From Bacteroidales bacterium (GTDB taxonomy: Bacteria > Bacteroidota > Bacteroidia > Bacteroidales > VadinHA17): DNA of 46,114 bases. A program made the translations under genes and the position numbers. The notes below the pieces were generated by a model, which did no database searches, had not been told where the DNA came from, and saw only the letters and a list, made by a program, of their open reading frames with translations. The stretch is from contig JALOMO010000044.1 in the NCBI GenBank assembly GCA_025455395.1, positions 1 to 46,114 of the forward strand, read 5' to 3'. Of the stretch, positions 38,102 through 46,114 are shown one piece after another. The stretch's first letter is position 1. Every line of letters starts with the position of its first letter.

Positions 38102-39877
38102 TCAGGCTGATTTCATCCAGTTAACCAGCCCCTTCTTTTCAATAATCTGCTTCAGTTCAGGAGGCAGCGGTTCAAATTTGAAACTTTTCTTACCTATCAG
38201 CAGTTTCCCCTTGTCAAAATCTATATCAACTTTATCTCCGGGAGTGTAAGCTTCGACAGCTTCGCGGTGAACAATGAGAGGCAATCCCTGGTTAATTGAA
38301 GAGCGGTAGAAGATACGGTTCACTGATTTGATTATCACTGCCTTTATGCCCAGGGCAGCCAGGCCGACTGATGGATGCTCACGGGAGCTGCCACATCCGA
38401 AATTATCACCTGCAATGATTATATCACCAGCAGCTGCGTTTTTACTGAAAGAGGGATCAAAATCGCTGAAGAGGAGTGGCAATATGGCTTGTGCGTCCGA
38501 GCTCATGACACTGTAGGTGTGCTTCCCGGCAAACATCTGATCCGTATTCAGGTTGTCAACATCGGCATAATGCCATACGTTACCCGATTTCCTGTTTTCA
38601 CCCTCCTTAATCACATTGGTCTTACTCTGTGGAGCATTGAAGGGGAAGGTCTCATCCCCCTTTGACATCCGGGGGTCGGTAATGACACCTGTTATGGCAG
38701 AAGCGGCTACCGTAGCAGGTGAGGCAAGATATATTGAAGCGTCCTTGTTCCCCATTCTGCCAAGAAAATTACGGTTAGCAGTTGAGATGACGGTGTGTCC
38801 ATTAGCCGGGATCCCCTGTCCGGTACCCAGGCAGGGTCCGCATGACGGACTGAGAATATTTGCACCTGCCTCTATAAGATCACTTATTATACCTTCCCTT
38901 ATTGCCTGAAGGTAAATGTCTTTTGAGGCAGGAATGATATGAAGCTGAAAGCCGGGTTTTACTTTTTCCCCTTTAAGGACTGAAGCGGCGATGCGAAGGT
39001 CATCTATTCTGCCGTTGGTGCAGGTGCCTATCAGACCCTCCTGCACTGCCGTTCCTGCAACAGAGGCCACTGATCTTATGTTATCAACATGGTGTGGCGC
39101 TGCTACCAGAGGGAATATTTTTGAAAGATCAATGGAGATGCGACAATGATATTCTGCATCTTCATCAGCCCATACTCCGGACGTGTCCTCTCCTGTAAAC
39201 TTTCTCAGGACATCATCACAGGGGAAGACTGCATTTTTAGCCCCCATCTCGGAGGCAAGGTTGGCAATAGTCATTCTCTCACTCACTGAAAGTGTGACCA
39301 CACCCTCTCCATGGAATTCGATAGACATGTAATTGGCTCCGTCAGAACCGAGCATGCCTATAATCCAGAGTGAAAGGTCTTTTGCACTGACTGCCGGACG
39401 AAGACGTCCTTTAAGATCGATCCTCATCGAGGGAGGAACAAGGAACCATGTTTCACCGCGCTTCCATATACCTGCTGCCTCTGTACGGTCTATTCCCGCT
39501 GCAAGTGCATTAAAAGCTCCTGCCGTACAGGTATGGCTGTCAGAGCCAACTATTATCATACCCGGTCGGGCGTGATATGACATCATCTGGTGGCATATAC
39601 CCATGCCTGAATCATAGAAGAGTTTTATGCCCTGCTCGGAGACGATATTCCTTATATCCTGGTACTGAGTGGCAAGTTTGGCATCTGCCGGAGGGGCATT
39701 ATGATCAAGCACTACAAGCATCTGAGAAGGATCTGTGACCTTCTCCCCTCCCATCTTCCTGAAGGTCTGGTAAATGCTCGAGGTGTTATCGTGGGTTAGA
39801 ATAATATCAGGTTTCCTGAAGACAACTGCGCCCTCAGGAGCATCCATAATCTTTTCAACAAATGTTCTTGGTTTCAT
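38102..39877 (-). CDS. single-chain aconitase/3-isopropylmalate dehydratase family protein (LeuC-LeuD fusion), paralog 1
   Basis: GSDSHTCTAGAFNALAAG, IGTCTNGR, SPSCGPCLG (Fe-S Cys), then LeuD-like NLNTDQMFAGKH...NFGCGSSREHP...YRSSINQGLPLI. Confidence 0.88.
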   Translation of the reverse strand: MKPRTFVEKIMDAPEGAVVFRKPDIILTHDNTSSIYQTFRKMGGEKVTDPSQMLVVLDHNAPPADAKLATQYQDIRNIVSEQGIKLFYDSGMGICHQMMSYHARPGMIIVGSDSHTCTAGAFNALAAGIDRTEAAGIWKRGETWFLVPPSMRIDLKGRLRPAVSAKDLSLWIIGMLGSDGANYMSIEFHGEGVVTLSVSERMTIANLASEMGAKNAVFPCDDVLRKFTGEDTSGVWADEDAEYHCRISIDLSKIFPLVAAPHHVDNIRSVASVAGTAVQEGLIGTCTNGRIDDLRIAASVLKGEKVKPGFQLHIIPASKDIYLQAIREGIISDLIEAGANILSPSCGPCLGTGQGIPANGHTVISTANRNFLGRMGNKDASIYLASPATVAASAITGVITDPRMSKGDETFPFNAPQSKTNVIKEGENRKSGNVWHYADVDNLNTDQMFAGKHTYSVMSSDAQAILPLLFSDFDPSFSKNAAAGDIIIAGDNFGCGSSREHPSVGLAALGIKAVIIKSVNRIFYRSSINQGLPLIVHREAVEAYTPGDKVDIDFDKGKLLIGKKSFKFEPLPPELKQIIEKKGLVNWMKSA

Positions 39878-39894
39878 GATATCTGTTAAAGTTA

Positions 39895-41712
39895 TTAAAT
39901 TTTACCCAGCAGGCCGCCCTTAGTATATATATCATATTGTGCATCATAGAACGGATTTACATTGGTCGTGAGGCCGTTTCGCTCATTGGTCACCTCGCCG
40001 GTGATAAGGTTAACCGTGATCATATCCTTGTCTTTCAGGTCTATTGTTACGAGGGAATCGTATGTCAATACAGGAAATGCTGCGTTAATCGCATTGCGTT
40101 CATAAATTGCTCCGAATGAGTGGGCGATTATTGCCTGCACTCCCAGTGAGATGAAGCAGTCTACTGCCTGCTGGCGTGAACTGCCGCTGCCGAAGTTTTT
40201 TCCCGTGATGATAATATCACCTGGCTTAGCCTCTTTGGCAAAATTGCGGTAGCCTTCGAGATTATCGAGCGCATACTGACCCATCTCACGTATATCGGTA
40301 ATCGCGAGATATCGGTTATGAAATATCATATCAGTGTCGATATTGTCACGTTCGATGATCCATACCCTGCCTTTTAAAACAGTAGGTGGCGGTGCCACAT
40401 CGCCAAGCGGTTTGCTTTTTGCCGTCACCTGCTGAGTACTGGCTCTGACAAATTCTGCAGGAGTTGAAGGAATATTATCAGGTGTTGTGATGTAACCTGC
40501 AACGGCTGAAGCAGCAACAACGGCAGGTGATGCAAGATAGACGCTTCCCTGTCCCTGTTTGCCCGGGAAGTTGCGATTCCCAGTGCTAACCGTTATTTCA
40601 CCTTTGCCATTCTGTCCGACCTGTCCTGCTGCACATCCTGCACAACCGGCATTGGATACCAGAGCTCCGGCGTTTTTAAAAATCTCAATCAGGCCTTCCG
40701 CAAGACATTCATTCCACACAACATCTGTTGCTGGCACGATCTTAAGAATAACTCCCGGTGCTACCTTCTTTCCTCTAAGTATACCTGCTGTTGTGCGCAT
40801 ATCCTCAATGCGCCCGTTGGTACAGCTGCCTATGAAAGCGGAGTCTATCTTCGTCAGGGGAAGTTCACCCACGGCTACTGTGTCATGAGGTTCACCGGGG
40901 CGTGAGGCCATAGGGCTGAATGTTGACACGTCAATATCAGCTGTTAACTCATATTTTGCGTCCTTATCAGCAAATACAGGTTCAAATGGCACCAGGGCCC
41001 TGTTACGACAATAGCTTATGATCTCATCTGAAGGCGGAAAGAGTATTATTATGGCTCCCATCTCAGTCGCCATCGACGCAATGGTGATCCGTTCGTCGAG
41101 CGTCATTCTGTCTGCTGACTTTCCGTATAGCTCAATGCTGTATCCGAGAAGTGTATTGGCACCATAGATCTTAAGGAGATTCAGAATGACATCTTTGGCA
41201 CTCACTCCTGCAGGGAGATCCCCATTAAGGTTTATTCTTACAGATGCCGGAACCTTGAACCAGACTTTACCGTTGTTCCAGGCTGCAGCAATATCCATGT
41301 CTCCCATTCCCTGACCGAATGCTCCTACTGCTCCAAGTATATTTGCGTGTGAGTCGGTCGAGACAGCAGTAGCTCCCGGCCAGACATAGCCTTCCTCAAT
41401 CAGAAGATGTGTCCCAATGCCGGCGTTGATATCATAGACCTTGATGTCATTTGCCCGTGCATATTGCCTGCAGATATGCTGGTTAACAGCATATTTCTGA
41501 TCAGAACCGGTAGGATTGCAGTCAAAGGTAAATAGAGTCCTGGCAGGATCATCGATCCTGAGTCCAAAGTCGTTCAGGTTCTTAACAACATTTGCGCCTC
41601 CGAAGTCCCTTGCAGCGCGTGCATCAATAAAAATATCAACTATATCACCTGGTTTTACGGTTTCATATTTTGAGTGAGCCGCAATTATTTTTTCAGTTAT
41701 CGTCATTCCCAT
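39895..41712 (-). CDS. single-chain aconitase/3-isopropylmalate dehydratase family protein (LeuC-LeuD fusion), paralog 2
   Basis: STDSHANILGAVGAFGQG, IGSCTNGR, SNAGCAGCAAGQ, then NIDTDMIFHNRYL...NFGSGSSRQQA...YERNAINAAFPVL. Confidence 0.88.
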   Translation of the reverse strand: MGMTITEKIIAAHSKYETVKPGDIVDIFIDARAARDFGGANVVKNLNDFGLRIDDPARTLFTFDCNPTGSDQKYAVNQHICRQYARANDIKVYDINAGIGTHLLIEEGYVWPGATAVSTDSHANILGAVGAFGQGMGDMDIAAAWNNGKVWFKVPASVRINLNGDLPAGVSAKDVILNLLKIYGANTLLGYSIELYGKSADRMTLDERITIASMATEMGAIIILFPPSDEIISYCRNRALVPFEPVFADKDAKYELTADIDVSTFSPMASRPGEPHDTVAVGELPLTKIDSAFIGSCTNGRIEDMRTTAGILRGKKVAPGVILKIVPATDVVWNECLAEGLIEIFKNAGALVSNAGCAGCAAGQVGQNGKGEITVSTGNRNFPGKQGQGSVYLASPAVVAASAVAGYITTPDNIPSTPAEFVRASTQQVTAKSKPLGDVAPPPTVLKGRVWIIERDNIDTDMIFHNRYLAITDIREMGQYALDNLEGYRNFAKEAKPGDIIITGKNFGSGSSRQQAVDCFISLGVQAIIAHSFGAIYERNAINAAFPVLTYDSLVTIDLKDKDMITVNLITGEVTNERNGLTTNVNPFYDAQYDIYTKGGLLGKI

Positions 41713-41743
41713 AATTCGGTTTTTGATTTATTGTAAAGCATTA

Positions 41744-41772
41744 CAAATTTAGCATTAGAATTTCATTCTAAT
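41744..41772 (-). promoter_or_regulatory. candidate promoter with overlapping inverted-repeat operator upstream of aconitase-family pair
   Basis: Minus strand -7-like TAAATTTG (41744-41751) with perfect 8-3-8 inverted repeat ATTAGAAT-TTC-ATTCTAAT (41754-41772) immediately upstream of it. Confidence 0.5.
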
Positions 41773-41859
41773 TATGCGAATAATCATGTCACAGTTCTGT
41801 GAGGTTACGCGATGGCTTCTCAGATTGAACGCCGGGACGAAGCCCGATCAGGTTAAGGT

Positions 41860-42708
41860 TTACTGAAGATACTGTGCCCGGTAATCGCGGGCTGACATCC
41901 CGGCGTGCTTGCGAAACTGTTTGTTGAAATTTGAGACCGTTGCAAACCCGCATTCAAAAACAATTTCGTTTATCTGGTGATCAGTCTCACGAAGCAGATA
42001 GCATGCCTTGTTTGTCCTCACCTGGTTGACATAATCAACGAAGCCACTGCCTGTGTTGCGTGAAAAAAAACGGCTGAATGAGTGAGGACTCATCTTTGCT
42101 ATTTCGGCAACCTCTGTCACCGGTATGTGCCTGTAAAAGTTCTCCCTGACAAAAGTACACACATCAGTCAGGCGGCTATCCTTTATCTCACGTGCCCCCG
42201 CAGATATCTCCCCGGATAGAAACTCATACTTGTCTGCCGAACAGAGTATTTCGAATAGCTGGAAGAGGCTGACCATTTTTTTCATTCCTGTGGCAGTGAG
42301 CATGCTTCTCATAGGGCCTTCGGCATTTCTTCCTGTCTCTGCTGTAAAGACGATGCCTCTCGCGGCATCGTCAAGAAGCCTTCTTAGTTTCACAGTCTCA
42401 AACTGTGAGAGAAGCGGTTCGCCAAGTGATTCCCGTCTGAAATGACACATTATGGCATGGTTTTCTTTATCAGTCTCCTTATCCCGGTGAAAATTCCAGA
42501 GATGTTTGAGATCAGGGCCGAAAACAACCATGTCATAGTGATCAAAGAGCTCAATTGAGTCACCTGCTACGCGTGCTCCGTTGCCGGTAATATTCAGGAC
42601 AATTTCATATTCAGGGTGAAGATGCAGGAAGCTGCTCTCGCTGTCGACCCATTCGACCCGGAAGCCAGACCCGTCATCATGCCTGATGCTGATAATTTCA
42701 GGTATCAT
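41860..42708 (-). CDS. AraC family transcriptional regulator with N-terminal cupin-like sensor
   Basis: LHLHPEYEIVLNITGNG cupin region, C-terminal HTH MSPHSFSRFFSRNTGSGFVDYVNQVRTNKACYLLRETDHQINEIVFECGFATVSNFNKQFRKHAGMSARDYR. Confidence 0.93.
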   Translation of the reverse strand: MIPEIISIRHDDGSGFRVEWVDSESSFLHLHPEYEIVLNITGNGARVAGDSIELFDHYDMVVFGPDLKHLWNFHRDKETDKENHAIMCHFRRESLGEPLLSQFETVKLRRLLDDAARGIVFTAETGRNAEGPMRSMLTATGMKKMVSLFQLFEILCSADKYEFLSGEISAGAREIKDSRLTDVCTFVRENFYRHIPVTEVAEIAKMSPHSFSRFFSRNTGSGFVDYVNQVRTNKACYLLRETDHQINEIVFECGFATVSNFNKQFRKHAGMSARDYRAQYLQ

Positions 42709-42811
42709 TGCAGGGAGTTATTAGTCTTTTTCCGAATTATTCCGATAATCTCAATAAAAATAGGAAATCAAATGGATTATTACTAATATAGAAATCATAA
42801 ATGAAAAAAAA

Positions 42812-43384
42812 ATGAAGAGAAATTTACTTATCCCTGTCGTTGTGGCCTTGGCGCTAATGTCGTCGTGCAAGCAAAATCCGAAGATTATAATTGAAACAAC
42901 CTTAGGTGACATTGAAGCAGAATTGTTTCCGGAGAATGCCCCTGCAACTGTGGCCAATTTTCTTTACTATGTTGATCAGGGATTGTATAATAACAGCTGC
43001 TTCTACAGGGTGGTACGGGATGATAATCAGCCAAATGACAGTATCAGGATTGCTGTAATACAGGGGGGGAGATATAATGATGAATCAGATACAATCGCGC
43101 CTGTTGTTCATGAAAGGACTGATAGCACAGGCATAAGTCATATTGACGGAACTATATCGATGGCCAGATGGCATCCGGGTACAGCTACATCCGAGTTTTT
43201 CATCACCGTCGGAGACCAGCCGGCTCTGGATGCCGGTGGCATGAGAAACAGAGATGGACAGGGCTTCGCCGCATTTGGAAGGGTAAGGGCAGGGATGGAT
43301 GTTGTTAGAAAGATACATTCAATAAAAGCCCCGGCTCAATATCTTACCGACACCATTCCTATAAACAGGATTTACAGAAAATGA
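42812..43384 (+). CDS. peptidyl-prolyl cis-trans isomerase, cyclophilin type, lipoprotein
   Basis: Lipobox ALALMSSC; ETTLGDIEAELFPENAPATVANFLYYVDQGLYNNSCFYRVV, GTISMARWHPGTATSEFFI. Confidence 0.93.
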   Translation: MKRNLLIPVVVALALMSSCKQNPKIIIETTLGDIEAELFPENAPATVANFLYYVDQGLYNNSCFYRVVRDDNQPNDSIRIAVIQGGRYNDESDTIAPVVHERTDSTGISHIDGTISMARWHPGTATSEFFITVGDQPALDAGGMRNRDGQGFAAFGRVRAGMDVVRKIHSIKAPAQYLTDTIPINRIYRK

Positions 43385-43433
43385 CCTGTTCTTTTCCGGC
43401 ATCGCAGCTCTTCAGATCTTTTTTATTCGTAAA

Positions 43434-43465
43434 TTTGGAAATAGTAAGATTTATTATTATATTTG
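43434..43465 (+). promoter_or_regulatory. strong Bacteroidota-type promoter
   Basis: TTTG (43434-43437) - 20 nt - TATATTTG (43458-43465), matching -33 TTTG / -7 TAnnTTTG. Confidence 0.65.
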
Positions 43466-43471
43466 TTGATA

Positions 43472-43662
43472 GCTAATGCTAAAAAGAGGAGAGTAAGGGT
43501 TACTTGTGGGAATCAATAGGATTGTATTGCAGACATTGACTTTCACATGGGCCTATAGGCTGACTACCATAGGTCACTTCCTTTTATCAGACAGTAGATT
43601 CCGGGATTATCTCATAAGCCCGTTCCTTAAAGTACCACATTGACCCTCTCCTCTTTTTTCTT
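43472..43662 (+). ncRNA. structured small RNA, possibly 6S RNA (SsrS)-like
   Basis: Promoter just upstream; perfect 13-bp closing stem AAAAAGAGGAGAG (43481-43493) / CTCTCCTCTTTTT (43646-43658), extended by GGTTA/TGACC and TGTGG/CCACA; internal hairpin CGGGATTATCTCATAAGCCCG (43602-43622); apical stem CCTATaGG/CCATAGG (43552-43573); 3' U-rich end. Confidence 0.55.
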
Positions 43663-43674
43663 TTCTGCAAACCG

Positions 43675-44376
43675 ATGAAAACTTTCCTGCGCCGATTTGA
43701 AAACAACAGAGACCTGATAATACTCTTTGGCACATGGGGCATTGATGAGAAAGCCTTCTCTAATCTTTGTACCGACAGGTTTGATTTCATTCTCTTTTAC
43801 AATTACTCGGCTGACGAGCCTCTTATCCTGCCTGAGATGAAGACTTACAGGCATGTAACGGTCATAGGATGGTCACTTGGTGTTTGGGCAGCCGAGTTTT
43901 ACATCCCCAGGATTGGCATCAAGCCTGACCTTACTATTGCAATCAACGGCACACCTGTTGCTGCTGATGACCGCTACGGTGTGCCTCTGAAGATATTTGA
44001 AGCTACCCTGAATAGTATTACAAATTACAGCATGGCAAAGTTCTACCTCAGGGTGTTCGGCACTAAAAGCTCTTTTGAACGTAACAGGGATATCATACCA
44101 TCACGCACAATCAAATCACTGCATGACGAGTTGAGATGGATATATAACAGGATGATGGAGCCGGTTCAGACAGGTTTTGCCTGGGATTACTCACTTATCG
44201 GGACAGAGGACAGGGTTTTCAGGGCATCAAACCTGATCAGCTTCTGGGACATGCATCCGGAGACAAGACAAATAATCATTGAGAGCCCTCACTACCTGTT
44301 TGATAATTGGAAGACTCTTGGGGATCTGGTAAGGTATGTCAGACGCCATCGCCTCTCCCCTTTCCGCAATAAATAG
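43675..44376 (+). CDS. bioG: BioG-like (DUF452) pimeloyl-ACP methyl ester esterase family protein
   Basis: LIILFGTWGIDEKAFSNL, VTVIGWSLGVWAAEFY (GWSLG nucleophile elbow), INGTPVAADDRYGVPLKIFE. Confidence 0.85.
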   Translation: MKTFLRRFENNRDLIILFGTWGIDEKAFSNLCTDRFDFILFYNYSADEPLILPEMKTYRHVTVIGWSLGVWAAEFYIPRIGIKPDLTIAINGTPVAADDRYGVPLKIFEATLNSITNYSMAKFYLRVFGTKSSFERNRDIIPSRTIKSLHDELRWIYNRMMEPVQTGFAWDYSLIGTEDRVFRASNLISFWDMHPETRQIIIESPHYLFDNWKTLGDLVRYVRRHRLSPFRNK

Positions 44377-44379
44377 ATG

Positions 44380-45717
44380 TCAGATATCGCGCAGAAGAAC
44401 GTTGGTCTCTGATGCCGCAATGAGTGCCTCCAGCCTGGTGACAGCTGTATCTATCTTTTTATAATCAGAATTGTTAATCACGTTCTTATGCGTAGACCCT
44501 GAATTCTCAAGCTTCTCAACAACAAAAGAGAGAGTCATCTTATTGATATCAGTGGCAGGCTGGTAGACATATCTGTCATTATTTTCGTCATAGACTTCTG
44601 TCACAAGCAATGCATCACGCAATGACTTCAGGCTGTCGCGCACGCTTCTGACAGGTATGGTAAGTTCAAGAGATATCTCTTCCGGTCCCCTCGGTTTTGT
44701 ACCCTTAACAAAGTCTTTTATAAGAGTATGCATGATAAGCAGCGAAAGTCTTTTTTTCTGTTTCGGTGATACTGTCTGAACATCAAATTCAAACTCATAT
44801 CTTGTAATATTCTGGAGGTAATAAGAGAGCTGCGCACCTATGAGCAGAACTACCCAGCTCATCTGTATCCAGATCATGATCAGCGGGATAGCTGCAAAGC
44901 TGCCGTAGAGTGTGCCGAGCTTTGTGGCGCCGATCTGGAACTGGATATAAAGAATCTGAAGAAGCTGCAGTACTATACCTGCCAGCACTCCCGCTACAAT
45001 GGCAGGTCTTATCTTGACTCTTGTGTTTGGCATTACGAGGAATGCAGCTACAGAGATTGAACACATCAGAATGTATGGTATCAGCTGCACCAGGAATGAA
45101 ACGACAGGCTTAAGCCCCTCAAGCATGTCTGATTTACTCAGCATTTCGTTCAGGCTGGTATTTGCAAGCACTGTGGCACTGCTTGATGCGATGAAAAGCA
45201 CAGGGACCATCAGTATGATTGCCAGGTAATCGGTCACCTGCCGGTACCATACTCTGGTCTCAAACACATTCCAGATTGAGTTGAAGGTACTTTCAACGTA
45301 TGTTAGCAGCTGTCCTACCGTATAAAAGAGTAATGCAACGCCAAATGCTGCAAGCCAACCGCCACTGGTTTGCATGAGCAGATCATTCGCAAAATCAAGG
45401 ATCCAGTTCATCACCTGCTCCTGGTTATGAAACTGCTTAATAATTTCAGCCCTGAGTTCATCATGTAACCCAAATCCTTTCGATATCCCGAATGCAAGAG
45501 CAGCCATTGGTATGACTGACAGCATGGTAAAAAAAGTGAGGGCTGAGGCCTTAATATAAATGTGATCTCTCTTTATCCCCTTATAAACAAGATAAATAAT
45601 CCGTACCTGCCTTATAGTATAAGCCTTTGCGCCGGTGAGACTTGTGATCGGTGTCTTCCAGATGTCTGTTCTGACAGTACGGTATATCTTTTGTATCCAT
45701 TCAACTGGTTTGATCAT
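44380..45717 (-). CDS. YihY/virulence factor BrkB family membrane protein
   Basis: IKASALTFFTMLSVIPMAALAFGISKGFG, FQIGATKLGTLYGSFAAIPLIMIWIQMSWVVLLIGAQLSYYLQN; winged-helix-like C-terminus. Confidence 0.9.
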   Translation of the reverse strand: MIKPVEWIQKIYRTVRTDIWKTPITSLTGAKAYTIRQVRIIYLVYKGIKRDHIYIKASALTFFTMLSVIPMAALAFGISKGFGLHDELRAEIIKQFHNQEQVMNWILDFANDLLMQTSGGWLAAFGVALLFYTVGQLLTYVESTFNSIWNVFETRVWYRQVTDYLAIILMVPVLFIASSSATVLANTSLNEMLSKSDMLEGLKPVVSFLVQLIPYILMCSISVAAFLVMPNTRVKIRPAIVAGVLAGIVLQLLQILYIQFQIGATKLGTLYGSFAAIPLIMIWIQMSWVVLLIGAQLSYYLQNITRYEFEFDVQTVSPKQKKRLSLLIMHTLIKDFVKGTKPRGPEEISLELTIPVRSVRDSLKSLRDALLVTEVYDENNDRYVYQPATDINKMTLSFVVEKLENSGSTHKNVINNSDYKKIDTAVTRLEALIAASETNVLLRDI

Positions 45718-45798
45718 CGGTAAACGATTAAGGCTTCGGCAAATTTAAGAAATCATCTTCAAACACTATTATTATCTTCACACTTTGAAAGAGACAAA

Positions 45799-46114
45799 AT
45801 GGTTATTACCATAAAGGAGTTTATTACCGGGGCCCGTGAAGCTGAGGGAGTGACCGTGATCATTGATGTGTTCAGGGCATTTTCGACAGCATGCTATGCA
45901 TATGACAGGGGTATAACGAGACTTATTGATGTTGCCTCACCCCACGAGGCTCTTGCATTAAAAGAAAAACTCAGGCATGGTACGGTTGTTGCCGGTGAAA
46001 AAGATGAGAGAAAGCCGGAAGGATTTGACATGGGTAACAGCCCCACCGAGATGATCACAGGTGACATCATGGGAAAGACCATGATTCATTGCACTACAGC
46101 CGGCACAAACGGTA
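45799..46114 (+). CDS. comB: 2-phosphosulfolactate phosphatase family protein, 3' end outside window
   Basis: MVITIKEFITGAREAEGVTVIIDVFRAFSTACYAYDRG...AGEKDERKPEGFDMGNSPTEM...GKTMIHCTTAGTNG. Confidence 0.88.
   Translation, partial: MVITIKEFITGAREAEGVTVIIDVFRAFSTACYAYDRGITRLIDVASPHEALALKEKLRHGTVVAGEKDERKPEGFDMGNSPTEMITGDIMGKTMIHCTTAGTNG

Noticed and set aside
1-46114. CRISPR arrays, transposases, integrases, phage genes or defence islands
   Set aside because: No repeat-spacer pattern, terminal inverted repeats or mobile-element proteins were seen in the ORF set or sequence.

Overview
The window looks like a Bacteroidota (Bacteroidales-like) chromosomal segment, judging from gene content and TAnnTTTG-type promoter motifs. 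It is mostly ordinary metabolic and envelope genes: a Phe/Tyr biosynthesis operon (aminotransferase, tyrA, DAHP synthase/chorismate mutase, aroA); a VTC/DUF4956/DUF2490 module; MATE, GH18 and GH130 genes; a KamA / two ATP-grasp / GNAT / DUF486 operon; ung; a Cys/Met-metabolism PLP enzyme; a molybdopterin oxidoreductase system whose catalytic gene is broken; a complete MoxR-DUF58-BatABCDE operon; a MetV-MetF fusion; cspA; trkH; tRNA-Arg(TCT); two tandem single-chain LeuCD-like aconitase-family genes; an AraC regulator; a cyclophilin; BioG; BrkB; and a 5' fragment of comB. Most notable signals: (1) an unannotated 24-aa Tyr/Phe-rich leader peptide (MTGKTAKYTYSFNFFYYQKGRGTE) followed by a terminator hairpin plus U9 that abuts the first gene of the aromatic operon, i.e. 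a ribosome-mediated attenuator; (2) an approximately 180-190 nt structured RNA with its own consensus promoter and a 13-bp perfect closing stem upstream of bioG, possibly 6S RNA; (3) the compact KamA-ATPgrasp-ATPgrasp-GNAT-DUF486 operon, a candidate uncharacterised beta-amino-acid peptide pathway; (4) an internal deletion/frameshift in the molybdopterin oxidoreductase. No mobile elements or CRISPR arrays were seen. All family assignments come from reading motifs; no database searches were run.
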